From an uncultured Eubacterium sp. (GTDB lineage: Bacteria; Bacillota; Clostridia; Lachnospirales; Lachnospiraceae), in NCBI GenBank assembly GCA_945946665.1, contig CAMEWO010000001.1, positions 310,001 to 374,000 on the forward strand: a DNA stretch of 64,000 nucleotides, read 5' to 3'. Shown here in pieces: positions 55,630-64,000 of the stretch. The translations under genes and the position numbers were made by a program. The notes beneath the pieces were generated by a model. The model ran no database searches and was not told the origin of the DNA. It was given only the letters and a program-made list of their open reading frames with translations. How positions within the stretch are numbered: position 1 is the stretch's first letter; every line of letters starts with the position of its first letter.

Positions 55630-56154
55630 TTACATATTATTAAGCAGAATTATCCTCATATGTCCATTATATTTTTCCTTTGTGAGCATCTCCTTAAACC
55701 CTGCTGCCTTAAATGATTTCAGACTGGGAATATTAAGAGGTGCCACCGTGGCTGTGATATATTTTACAACTGGAAAATGCCCTGCCAGATAATCCTTTCC
55801 ATAGATAAGCAGCTTCTTCTGTATTCCATTGCCCCTGAATTCCGGAAGCACTGCTGCCGACTCCATATGGGCAACATTCATGAGCTTATCTTCACCAAGC
55901 ATCAGGTCTCTTCCCAGATTGTCTTCCTTAAGTCCTGGCAGCCTTACAAGAAGCGTTCCTGCAGGCTTATCATCAGCCATACACAAAAGAGCAAATCCCT
56001 CTTGTGGGTTGTTAATGATATTTTCCACATAGGGAAGGTCATCGCATATGAAAAAGCTTTTGTCTGAAAGGCTTTCATAAGCCTTAACCATTATGTCATG
56101 AACCTTAAATGCATCTTCAGGTCCCGCCAGTCTGATTGTAAATGTATTGTCCAT
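55630..56154 (-). CDS. GNAT-family N-acetyltransferase
   Basis: A 174-residue protein with the GNAT fold: N-terminal FTIRLAGPEDAFKVHDI, the acetyl-CoA-binding motif ESAAVLPEFRGNGIQKKLL (close to Q/RxxGxG/A) and the C-terminal LNIPSLKSFKAAGFK. The substrate is unknown. AGGGGAAAT precedes ATG 56154. Likely first gene of the row with the DUF2974 hydrolase. Confidence 0.85.
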   Translation of the reverse strand: MDNTFTIRLAGPEDAFKVHDIMVKAYESLSDKSFFICDDLPYVENIINNPQEGFALLCMADDKPAGTLLVRLPGLKEDNLGRDLMLGEDKLMNVAHMESAAVLPEFRGNGIQKKLLIYGKDYLAGHFPVVKYITATVAPLNIPSLKSFKAAGFKEMLTKEKYNGHMRIILLNNM

Positions 56155-56219
56155 ATTTCCCCTTATATTCATGCACATGATATAAAAGTACGCCTGTTTG
56201 CCAAAATATACCCATATGA

Positions 56220-57206
56220 TTATTGTATCTGATTATAATCATCCCATCCTTTTATCATATCATAATATACTATCTTCCATTCGTCATCCACATATTTAAT
56301 TCCTACCATTAATTCATCAGCACAGTGATAAAGAATGTGTGCAGTACACTCTACTACATATGGATCTTCTTTGGAAACACGAAATCTGTAAAACATTATA
56401 TCAGGAAACTCTATTCTTTCTCCATAGGATTCAAATTGACTTTTCAAAGATGTACACTCATAACTATCCTTATCCATCTGAATCTCCTTGTAGAAATCGT
56501 TTAGCTGCTCACACGAATATCCCACAATATAATTATCTTCATCCACAAGATTTACTGCCACATTCATATATTGAGGAAGTGTTTCCCTATTATCCGCTGT
56601 TGTTCCTTCCAATTTTTTAAATGGAACTTTTGATAAAACATACTCATTCCCCTGTCTTTCATAAAATCCCATCTCAAAAGTAACAACTTCACCACAGGCT
56701 CCCGGATATGAACCATAATATAAAACCAGTAATTTGCCAGTTTCGTTAGGAAGAGCATAGAAAGAAGGACATACGCCTTTACTCTGCCTATCTATCTTAA
56801 GAATACTTCCATCGCCAAATCGAAGCTCAAAATTACATAAATCATTACCAAGATACTCTCTATAAACACGGTCTGGTTTACCATCTGAATCCACATCCAT
56901 ATTCTCAAAGCTGTTTTTAAAATAATAGTTTTCAAATTCATCCATATATCCTGTGTAATCGTTAGCAAATATAGTTCTGTTATCTTTGGCATCTGTATTC
57001 TTTTCTATATTCTTTTCGTTTGCTTCCACCGTAGCATTATCCGTTGTTCTCTGATAATCTTTATCATTATATATTTGATTTACTGGAGTGCAGGCTGTCA
57101 ATCCTATGCAAGCAGCAAGTGAAATTACCATTGCAAATTGCCTAACATGCCTGCGACAATTTTTTCTGCCATATATTTTACCATATTCCCCTGACAATTT
57201 AAGCAT
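56220..57206 (-). CDS. Lipoprotein of unknown function
   Basis: A 328-residue protein with a signal peptide ending in a lipobox (IGLTACTPVN). The mature domain has repeated acidic segments and a DVDSDGKPDRVYREY motif that looks like a calcium-type or VCBS-like loop. ATG 57206 has GGAGG 7 bases upstream; it begins 1 bp after the TipA-like gene stop, so the two are coupled. Confidence 0.7.
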   Translation of the reverse strand: MLKLSGEYGKIYGRKNCRRHVRQFAMVISLAACIGLTACTPVNQIYNDKDYQRTTDNATVEANEKNIEKNTDAKDNRTIFANDYTGYMDEFENYYFKNSFENMDVDSDGKPDRVYREYLGNDLCNFELRFGDGSILKIDRQSKGVCPSFYALPNETGKLLVLYYGSYPGACGEVVTFEMGFYERQGNEYVLSKVPFKKLEGTTADNRETLPQYMNVAVNLVDEDNYIVGYSCEQLNDFYKEIQMDKDSYECTSLKSQFESYGERIEFPDIMFYRFRVSKEDPYVVECTAHILYHCADELMVGIKYVDDEWKIVYYDMIKGWDDYNQIQ

Positions 57207-57207
57207 A

Positions 57208-57942
57208 TTAACCTCCATTCCGCACAAAAATTTCTATTGCATCATTGGCAAACTCCGCAGTACCAATTCCTCCAGCTGCATCGATATTTTCAGTAAGCTC
57301 TCCTCCACCAGCATACATCCTTCCAAGACCAGCCAAAATTTTATCTGAACACTTATAAAAATGCTCAGTAATGTAATCCTGAAGTTTTTTTACCTGCAAT
57401 TGAACCTGATCATCTGACGGATTCATTTCCTTCATCTGTCCGAATTCAACAAATATTTGCATAAACTCATTGGCAACAGCTGCTTCGTCATCTTTTGTCC
57501 AGTTCTTTGTTTTTTCCTCAAACTCCTTGTACTCAGCAGTCTGTCCCCACTGTTCTTTTGCACGTTTAGAATACTCATCAATCTTTCTTGTATCAAATAC
57601 TTTAAAATCCATATATTTCACTCCTATTCCTTTTATTCCTCGAGCGAAATTAATAAGATTTTCAAGATGCTCTTTTTTCATGGTAAGCAATTCTATTTGC
57701 TGTTCCAGTGCTTTGTTTCTATCAAAGTTAGGTGCATCTATTATCCCTTTAATCTCCTTTAGTGGAAATTCCAATTCCTTAAACAGTAAAATCTGCTGCA
57801 GCCTCTCCAAGGATGTATCGTCATACAACCTGTATCCAGACTCTGTATATTCAATTGGTTTTAAGAGCCCGATGGTATCGTAATACTGTAGAGTGCGTAT
57901 ACTCACTCCTGTTAATTTACTTACCTCTTTCACTGTCATCAT
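57208..57942 (-). CDS. TipA-like MerR-family regulator
   Basis: A 244-residue regulator. The MerR winged helix is at the N-terminus (TVKEVSKLTGVSIRTLQYYD), followed by a dimerising coiled coil (LEQQIELLTMKKEHLENLI) and a C-terminal TipAS-like drug-sensing domain (about 115-244). TipA-type proteins activate their promoters when they bind antibiotics. ATG 57942 is preferred (GGAGG 8 bases upstream). It lies before the lipoprotein gene. Confidence 0.85.
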   Translation of the reverse strand: MMTVKEVSKLTGVSIRTLQYYDTIGLLKPIEYTESGYRLYDDTSLERLQQILLFKELEFPLKEIKGIIDAPNFDRNKALEQQIELLTMKKEHLENLINFARGIKGIGVKYMDFKVFDTRKIDEYSKRAKEQWGQTAEYKEFEEKTKNWTKDDEAAVANEFMQIFVEFGQMKEMNPSDDQVQLQVKKLQDYITEHFYKCSDKILAGLGRMYAGGGELTENIDAAGGIGTAEFANDAIEIFVRNGG

Positions 57943-58053
57943 GGTCATTTCCTCCTCTCGATAAGCATACTCTAAACTATTACGTAACGTGGGAGTCAAT
58001 AGGTTTTTACAATTCTTTTTGAATTAAAATTTCCAATCATTTAGACCTTTATT

Positions 58054-58968
58054 TTAAGCATCAAATAAATCTTCTAACGTTATTTGATTTCCTATAATAC
58101 TACTATATTTATTATTTTTGACTCCATAAGTTGTAATCATCGTAAGTTGAAGACCATATTTTGTTGAAGTATTTCTTTTAAAAGCCTCCATTTTATTGCG
58201 CAATTTTAAGTCATATTCCTTATCAATAATAAACTCATCTGAAGAAAATTTTATCTCGCAAACATTGATGATGCGATCTCTTCTTTCAATAAGCAAATCT
58301 ATCTGAGCTCCCAATGTTCCTAATTCTTCATCACCTCTTGTGAACCATATATATTCTTGAGACAACACACCTGAAATTCCAAGTTTCTTCTTAATCTGAT
58401 CAATATGATCCTTACATACTTGTTCAAAAGTAAGACCAGCCCAACTTCTTCTTGACGGAATATCTAAAGCTTTACTCCAATAATGCTCATCTTTTCCATG
58501 ATTATCTTTTAAAAATCTAAAATAAAAATTTGTATAGTAATCAGATGACTGATATAGAGTTGCTTTCTTTTTGTTACCATAAAAAGAAGATGCTCTGACA
58601 AAACCTGAATTAATCAAATTTTCAAGTATTTTCGTCAATTTACCATTTGCTGCAATTCCGGTCTTCTCTGCAATATCATATTCAGACCATGACATTCCAT
58701 GTGCAAGAAGATACTCTCTGGTTTGAGCTAATGTAAATGGTTCCAAATATAATCTACAAGTCTGTCTATCAAATAAACCACCTTTATTATTTGCAAGATT
58801 ATCAACCATCCATGATGTTGCAGACCCACAAATAACAAATACTAAATTATCTTTACTCGAACCATAATCATTCCAAAAATATTCAAACGCTGGCAAAAAA
58901 CCTGATTTATGTGTATCTAACCAGGGCATTTCATCTATGAAAAAAACATGCTTTTCATCCAAAGTCAA
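58054..58968 (-). pseudogene. Decayed DUF234/AAA_14-type ATPase
   Basis: About 304 codons remain of a family normally near 480 residues. The Walker A region is absent: the frame begins at FFIDEMPWLD (Walker B). Inside, EYDIAEKTGIAANG joins two parts that in full-length relatives are about 60-70 residues apart, so an internal deletion is likely. The C-terminal nuclease-like part (QIDLLIERRDRIINVCEIKF) is complete. Cannot bind ATP normally. Confidence 0.7.
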
Positions 58969-59190
58969 TAATTAGTGGTCTAAATCTTTGTTTTTAATTC
59001 ACTTTTAGACCATAATTTTTAATCCTAGAAAATTAAAAATTATCATTGCAGAAGTTTGGGAATATCCGATTCTATTACCATTCCCAGAAGCACAATGCGT
59101 TGTCAGCCCTCCACTTTGCTCCGAGTCGCTGTGTAGGAATCACTTCCCTTTGGTCAGCCACAAAGCACAGAGCGCAGCGTATGTGGCAAA

Positions 59191-59255
59191 TGTGTGCAAT
59201 GCGAAGCGAGCACACTTTCAATTCATATGTGTGCAATGCGAAGCGAGCACACTTT
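59191..59255. repeat. Two direct copies of a GTGTGC-GCACAC hairpin unit
   Basis: Copies at 59191-59219 and about 59227-59255 share a 26-base core (GTGTGCAATGCGAAGCGAGC, then ACACTT). Each can fold on itself. They form part of the noncoding stretch 58969-59540, which also holds an imperfect CACAATGCG...TGTGGC palindrome (59090-59190). Confidence 0.7.
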
Positions 59256-59283
59256 TCATTTAATTTAATTTAATTTCATTCAC

Positions 59284-59526
59284 GCGCGAGACGGGTGAGG
59301 TGGGAAATCTGCACCTGCGGTGCAGATATCAAAGGTCCAGTGGACCTTTGTTCCACCGAACCGACCGAGCCCGACTTTAGGAGGGCGAGACACCGAACCC
59401 AAGGCGCTTTAGCCGCCTTGGGTTTGAGAAGTGCTCATGCACTTCTCATTTTCAAGAAAAGGCACCTTCTGATGAGGAGTCCTAAAGCTTGGCTTTAAGG
59501 AGGACTCATCGGAAGGTGCCTTTTCT
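59284..59526. repeat. Array of five hairpins downstream of tRNA-Gly
   Basis: In order: a copy of 12 bases of the tRNA 3' end (59284-59295), then stems at 59307-59327 (ATCTGCACC), 59331-59349 (AAAGGTCCA), 59396-59424 (AACCCAAGGCG), 59426-59447 (GAGAAGTGC) and 59454-59526 (long AAGAAAAGGCACCTTC stem). All are perfect or nearly so. The last, nearest the tRNA, could be its terminator; the others have no clear job. Confidence 0.8.
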
Positions 59527-59540
59527 TAAAAATAAAAAAG

Positions 59541-59612
<72 letters not shown>

Positions 59613-59693
59613 ATGCAAGTTGTATGATACATTATTATATACAACTTGTCAAGAATTTTTTCTTTCTTTTATTAATTTCGCAGGCGAGCCGTC

Positions 59694-60560
59694 CTAAGCT
59701 CCAATAACCCCAGCGAATCCACATATCAGCACAATTATACCAAGTACGATTCTATACCATCCGAATACTTTAAAGTCGTGCTTCTTGATATATCCCATAA
59801 GGAACTTTATAACCAATAAAGATACAACAAATGCTACCAGCATACCAGCAAGAAGAATCATGCCTTCCATAGATGTCATAGAATTATGCATAAGGAACTT
59901 AGCCCCTTTAAGAAGGCTGGCACCAAACATAACAGGAACTGCAAGGAAGAAAGTATATTCAGCAGCTACTGTTCTTGAAACACCAAGCATAAGTGCACCA
60001 ACTATAGTTGCACCTGAACGGGAAGTACCAGGAAATATAGCAGCTATAAGCTGAAAAAGTCCAATATACAAAGCAAGCTTATAAGTGATACCAGTAAGCT
60101 GGTTAACCTTAGGCTCTTTTCCATGGTGCATAGTTTCAACAATAATAAATGCAACACCGAAGATAATAAGCATAACAGCAACAGTTCTGTAATTATAGAA
60201 CAAGGCTTCAAGCTGTTCATCAAAAAGAATACCAACTATAGCAGCAGGAACACAGGATACAAGAATGTGGAACCATAACTTGAAAATATCCCACTTCACA
60301 TAAGCACCAGCTCCACTCTGTGACAGAGGCTCTTTGTTATTCTTCTTTCCAAATGGCCACAACTGGCTCCAGAAAAGGATAACAACAGCAAGTATAGCAC
60401 CAAGCTGTATAACTACTTCAAACATACTGTAAAATGCATCAGATACCTTAAGTGGCATGATTTCATTAAGGAGAATCATATGCCCTGTACTGCTTATAGG
60501 AAGCCACTCGGTAATACCTTCTACGATACCAAAAAGTATCGCTTTTAAAATCTCTAACAT
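59694..60560 (-). CDS. uppP: Undecaprenyl-diphosphatase
   Basis: A 288-residue polytopic membrane enzyme (UppP/BacA) that recycles the lipid carrier for peptidoglycan. It has about eight helices, the motif EGITEWLPISSTGHMIL (residues 14-30) and the catalytic PGTSRSGATIVGAL segment. Length is normal. Monocistronic; upstream is a 376-bp gap containing a palindromic repeat. Confidence 0.96.
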   Translation of the reverse strand: MLEILKAILFGIVEGITEWLPISSTGHMILLNEIMPLKVSDAFYSMFEVVIQLGAILAVVILFWSQLWPFGKKNNKEPLSQSGAGAYVKWDIFKLWFHILVSCVPAAIVGILFDEQLEALFYNYRTVAVMLIIFGVAFIIVETMHHGKEPKVNQLTGITYKLALYIGLFQLIAAIFPGTSRSGATIVGALMLGVSRTVAAEYTFFLAVPVMFGASLLKGAKFLMHNSMTSMEGMILLAGMLVAFVVSLLVIKFLMGYIKKHDFKVFGWYRIVLGIIVLICGFAGVIGA

Positions 60561-60783
60561 TCTTCCTCCAATCAGATACGGAATATTCTACTCTTATATA
60601 TATTCCGCTACAGTCACATTTTATTAAAATAAAATAATCTTATATTTTAATGACCGTGTATTATTTTCACATTTAATTTCCCTCATGTCAACTAACAAAA
60701 TTCCTACTACAATGGATTTTACAAATCTTTTCTATATATCTAACATAATCTTTAAACTATACGATTTTCGTCCGCTTATATTG

Positions 60784-60857
60784 TGATGTGCGGGTCAATA
60801 AGTCAGAACTCTTTTCCTGCAAGCAGGAACGGGTTTTGACTTTTGACCCTTATATCA
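60784..60857. repeat. GGGTCAAAAG-family palindromic repeat, copy 3
   Basis: The longest copy, about 74 bp: TGATGTGCGGGTCAATAAGT at one end mirrored by CAAAAGTCAAAACCC and GGGTCAAAAG at the other, with a CCTGC-AA-GCAGG tip. The rest of the gap 60561-60942 is AT-rich, with probable promoters for both divergent genes but no further gene. Confidence 0.65.
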
Positions 60858-60942
60858 TATTGTAAATAATATCGAAATGATGTAAAATAAACAATTGGTG
60901 TTACCATGATATAAGAATGAAATAAGAAATGAGGATTTGTAT

Positions 60943-62196
60943 ATGCCATCAAACAAAACCCAAAGAAATAATGACTCTGATATGCTGGATTTCACCATGG
61001 ATGATATTTCAGAGGATATATCAGATTCATTTGATGATTTATCAGATGATTTCCAGTATGAAGAACTTGATGACTACATAGATAATTTCCAGAATAAAAT
61101 GAAAGGCAGAATATCTGATATTATGTCAGATAACTCATTTTCTGGCACAGAGGAAGTATTCCTTGAGGATATATCCGATTCAGATGAGGATTGTAACCAG
61201 CCAGACAGGAAAAAAGGCAGAGCTGGAAGAATTATAGGAAGGATTGCTGTGTGTCTTTGCACATTTCTTGCAGTAGTGCTTCTATTCTTAACAGGAGTTG
61301 TGCTTATCCTTGAATTTGGCCCATCGGTCACAGCAAGAAATCTTTTCGTTAATTCAGCCATGGAATCAAGTGCTGGTAAATTCTTAGCCACTCTTTTCAT
61401 CTCTGACGAAGAGATAGCTAATATAAGAAACCAGAATTCCGTTCAGGCATCCAATGACGTTACTGATTCGGAACTTATTAATATTAATACCCAGATTTCA
61501 GAAAATGATGAAGATGCCATAACTGTTGAAGAAATATCAGGAGCCACCTACAAGGGCTTTATAGCAAAGATAAAAGACCCTTCAAGAGTCCAGATAGGAA
61601 TAAGCGGAGAATTCGGTCCTGAACATTCAGGAAAAACTGTAACCCAACAGGCAGAAAGCTATGGTGCTGTCCTTGCAACTAATGGCGGAGGATTTGCTGA
61701 CCCTAATGGTACAGGAAATGGCGGAACTCCAATAGGTATTGTAATTAACCAGGGAAAAATTGTATGGGGCAACCCAGGCAGTACATATGAAGTGATTGGA
61801 TTTGACAATGACAATAAACTTGTTGTGGGCAGCATGACAGGACAGCAGGCTATTGACAGAGGCGTAAGGGATGCACTTTCATTTGGGCCAATACTTATTA
61901 TTAACGGAGAGCCTTCTTCGGTCAGCGGTTCGGGAAGTGGACTTAATCCAAGAACTGCCATTGGCCAGTGTGCTGACGGAACCGTAATTCTGCTGGTTAT
62001 TGACGGTCGTTCCGCAAACAGTCTTGGTGCTTCCTATGCTGACCTTATTAATATCATGATGGAGAATGAAGCTGTCAACGCAGCTAATCTGGACGGAGGT
62101 TCTTCTTCCCAGATGTACTACAATGGCAAGATTATCAATAACTGCTCTTCTCTCATCGGAGACAGAGGAATTCCTACATCTGTCATTGTGCAGTAA
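60943..62196 (+). CDS. Membrane-anchored phosphodiester glycosidase (NAGPA-domain) protein
   Basis: A 417-residue protein with an acidic Asp/Ser-rich cytoplasmic part (1-85), one transmembrane helix at about 96-122 and an outer NAGPA/DUF2233 domain: ATNGGGFADPNGTGNGG, FGPILIINGEP, NPRTAIGQ and NLDGGSSSQMYY. Such domains cleave or modify GlcNAc-1-phosphodiester groups in surface polymers. Start 60943 has a GAGGATTTG site. Likely with the next gene in one operon. Confidence 0.88.
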   Translation: MPSNKTQRNNDSDMLDFTMDDISEDISDSFDDLSDDFQYEELDDYIDNFQNKMKGRISDIMSDNSFSGTEEVFLEDISDSDEDCNQPDRKKGRAGRIIGRIAVCLCTFLAVVLLFLTGVVLILEFGPSVTARNLFVNSAMESSAGKFLATLFISDEEIANIRNQNSVQASNDVTDSELININTQISENDEDAITVEEISGATYKGFIAKIKDPSRVQIGISGEFGPEHSGKTVTQQAESYGAVLATNGGGFADPNGTGNGGTPIGIVINQGKIVWGNPGSTYEVIGFDNDNKLVVGSMTGQQAIDRGVRDALSFGPILIINGEPSSVSGSGSGLNPRTAIGQCADGTVILLVIDGRSANSLGASYADLINIMMENEAVNAANLDGGSSSQMYYNGKIINNCSSLIGDRGIPTSVIVQ

Positions 62197-62262
62197 TTAC
62201 AGAATATTTTTTATAATTATTCAGCCTTAAAATGTGAATTACCATTAGAAATGAGGATTATA

Positions 62263-63324
62263 ATGAAGAATAAATTTTGGAAAATATATGGGATTATCAC
62301 AGGTATAGCTGTTACTGCCTGTGTGGCTGTGCTGGTTGTACTGTGGACATTTCTTTCATCCTATGAGAAATCCCAGCCAGAACATACTGCCAAGGATGTA
62401 ACTGACATGTTCTATAATCTGGATATTGATAAAATCATAAGCCACTATAACAACCGTTCTAAATTTACAGACAGCGACGATGTTGTTAAAAAAGCTGTCA
62501 GAGACAATATAATGGGCAGTGATTATTCATATACAAAGAAAATGTCCAAATACACCTCTGATAACCCTGCTTACAGCATTAAAGCGGATGGTAAGGAAGT
62601 TGCCGTGTTAACTTTAAAAAAATCCGACAAACGAGGAATGTACAATGCCATTAACTGGGAAATTGCTGATATTGATTTAGGTTTTGCTACTGACGGGTAT
62701 TATGATATTGTAGCACCTGCTGATTACACAGTAACAATTAATGGTAAGGTTCTTACCAGTGACAACATTTTTGAAGAAAACCTAAACTCTTCCAAGATGG
62801 AAAATGTTACAAAATATGCTGACATCCCTCTCCTTGTTAAATACAGGGTTGAAGGTGCATATATTTCTCCTGAAATCAAGTGCACCAGCTCTATAAGCGG
62901 CAAGGAAATCACACCAGAGGTTAAAAAAGAAACATATACCTTCGATTATGAGACTTCTGATTCTATTCCAGAAGACAGCAGAAATGCAATTAAGAAATTC
63001 ATTACAAATTACACCAAGTACATGTACACTGAAGCAGATTTTTCTTCTATATCAGGCTCTGTAATAAGTAATTCCAAGGCATATGAGTTCCTGCGGTATG
63101 TTACTTACACCAGTGTATGGTACGCAGACCACAGTTCTCTTACAATAGGAGATATCAATATAGGCAATATCAGGCAGTACTCTCCTGACTGCTATTCTGT
63201 GGAAGCTGACTATACATACGATGTAGTTATGTCCGGCAACAATTACAACTATCCTACCAAAATCACCCTGTACTATGTTCGTCAGGGTAACGGCTGGAAG
63301 ATATGTGATTTACAGACAAAGTAA
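62263..63324 (+). CDS. Anchored extracytoplasmic protein with repeated NTF2/tether-like domains
   Basis: A 353-residue protein with one N-terminal transmembrane helix (about 9-30) and an outer region. Parts such as YDIVAPADYTVTINGKVLTS resemble the TcaA/YvbJ tether domain, and the last 100 residues (FSSISGSVISNSKAYEFLRY) resemble an NTF2-like domain. Function is unknown, but it fits envelope stress or wall binding. TGAGGATT precedes ATG 62263. It follows the NAGPA gene by 66 bp on the same strand. Confidence 0.7.
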   Translation: MKNKFWKIYGIITGIAVTACVAVLVVLWTFLSSYEKSQPEHTAKDVTDMFYNLDIDKIISHYNNRSKFTDSDDVVKKAVRDNIMGSDYSYTKKMSKYTSDNPAYSIKADGKEVAVLTLKKSDKRGMYNAINWEIADIDLGFATDGYYDIVAPADYTVTINGKVLTSDNIFEENLNSSKMENVTKYADIPLLVKYRVEGAYISPEIKCTSSISGKEITPEVKKETYTFDYETSDSIPEDSRNAIKKFITNYTKYMYTEADFSSISGSVISNSKAYEFLRYVTYTSVWYADHSSLTIGDINIGNIRQYSPDCYSVEADYTYDVVMSGNNYNYPTKITLYYVRQGNGWKICDLQTK

Positions 63325-63357
63325 TTCTTTGCAAAGACAAATAACTCCAATTAAAAA

Positions 63358-63404
63358 AGTCTGGCATGTATCCATTATTCAGAATACATGCCAGGCTTTT
63401 ATTT
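63358..63404. terminator. Bidirectional terminator
   Basis: A 13-bp stem (about GTCTGGCATGTAT with ATACATGCCAGGC) with A-run before and TTTTATTTT after, between convergent genes. Confidence 0.85.
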
Positions 63405-63502
63405 TAGAGAGTTTATGTTTTCTAAGTATGCTTATACACTGTTATTAAATATATATTATGACTATTCTAATGACTCCCCAACTCAGGATTAATAAAGATT
63501 GC

Positions 63503-64000
63503 TCAAAACTGCTCCATATATGCTTTTATCTCCTTCAGACCTTCAAAATGCGCCAACGCCCACATAAGCTTCATGGTAAGGGCTTCTGTTGTCATCTTCC
63601 CTCCCAGTATTATTCTGTCGTCTGAAAGGCTTTCCCCTACCTGATATATATTAATATCTATCCCTTCATACAAACACTGGGTAGTGATTACAACTGCAAT
63701 TCCTGAATGTGCCAGTTCTATCAGCTTACCAGCAATATTGCTGTACCCGTCAGGTGCTCCCCCTACTCCGAAACACTCAACTATGACGCCTTTGTAGTTA
63801 TCCTTGATATAATCAAAGATTTTCTCATCAATTCCCGGAAAAAGCTTAACCACTGTTATATTACTGCAAAGCCGGGTATCTGCTGATATTTCTGAAATAC
63901 TGACATTAACAGAATTGTCTTCATCCGCGTTTTCACAAGAAGCGCTGTTGTCCGCAGAATCACTGTTGTTCCTGTCATACATAACAACGCCGTTATTAAT
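63503..64000 (-). CDS. Type I L-asparaginase, C-terminal part (runs off the window)
   Basis: The visible 165 codons hold the C-terminal domain of cytoplasmic (AnsA-type) asparaginases: INNGVVMYD at the window edge, ITVVKLFPGIDEKIFDYI, then VIVECFGVGGAPDG, VITTQCLYEGIDINIYQVG and ILGGKMTTEALTMKLMWAL. The catalytic N-terminal threonines are outside. Between about residues 9 and 40 is an odd Ser/Asp/Asn-rich stretch where relatives have a short loop. Ends cleanly with TAA-type stop. Confidence 0.8.
   Translation of the reverse strand: MNNGVVMYDRNNSDSADNSASCENADEDNSVNVSISEISADTRLCSNITVVKLFPGIDEKIFDYIKDNYKGVIVECFGVGGAPDGYSNIAGKLIELAHSGIAVVITTQCLYEGIDINIYQVGESLSDDRIILGGKMTTEALTMKLMWALAHFEGLKEIKAYMEQF

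Overview
The window looks like the chromosome of a low-GC (about 35-40 %), anaerobic, Gram-positive Clostridia bacterium, most likely a gut Lachnospiraceae close to Lachnospira/Roseburia. The basis is an oxygen-independent class III ribonucleotide reductase (nrdD), LL-diaminopimelate aminotransferase, type III pantothenate kinase, a GH105 pectin-fragment hydrolase, strong AGGAGG-type ribosome binding sites and many multi-domain envelope proteins. The genus is an inference from gene content and codon style. Most genes lie on the minus strand.

Layout: 0-9.5 kb holds the start of hslO (Hsp33), a methyltransferase, a SEC-C protein, a possible FliD-like protein, a compact set of acyl carrier protein + PLP decarboxylase + stand-alone amino-acid adenylation enzyme, purA, a 173-bp palindrome and a C39-like peptidase; dapL follows. 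From 10.8 to 23.4 kb is an Agr-type quorum-sensing region on the minus strand: a sensor kinase and LytTR regulator, an ABC exporter, a lipoprotein, a secreted protein, an unusually small agrD gene (46 codons), agrB, several small envelope proteins, and an IS110-family element that appears to have landed in the upstream operon. Three copies of a 40-bp operator (two direct half-sites 21 bp apart) lie before agrD, before agrB and before a 24-codon reading frame, which fits autoregulation by the LytTR response regulator. A 56-bp agrB fragment and a duplicated hairpin-promoter cassette show that the locus has been copied and partly eroded.

From 23.5 to 43 kb are housekeeping and envelope genes: a J-domain coiled-coil protein, cupins, GH105, coaBC-coaX, a patatin, a YdcF protein, the carA-carB operon with a promoter and leader hairpin, a degenerate ABC transporter, a PAP2-like enzyme, a roughly 354-bp giant hairpin, and thiC under a TPP riboswitch with a visible promoter. 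From 43 to 58 kb: a broken gene, a C_GCAxxG_C_C protein, a membrane-anchored XRE regulator, a DUF3800 protein, nrdD, a PAS-GGDEF protein, corA, an XRE/LytTR regulator pair, a FeoB-associated small protein, a DUF2974 hydrolase, a GNAT protein, a lipoprotein and a TipA-like MerR regulator.

From 58 to 64 kb: a decayed DUF234-type ATPase, an array of perfect hairpins ending at a tRNA-Gly(GCC) whose 3' end is partly duplicated 258 bp away, uppP, a phosphodiester glycosidase-domain protein, an anchored protein and the 3' part of a type I asparaginase. A dispersed palindromic repeat with a GGGTCAAAAG core occurs at three places. The most interesting system here is the Agr locus with its repeated operators, followed by the carrier-protein decarboxylase set and the giant hairpin.
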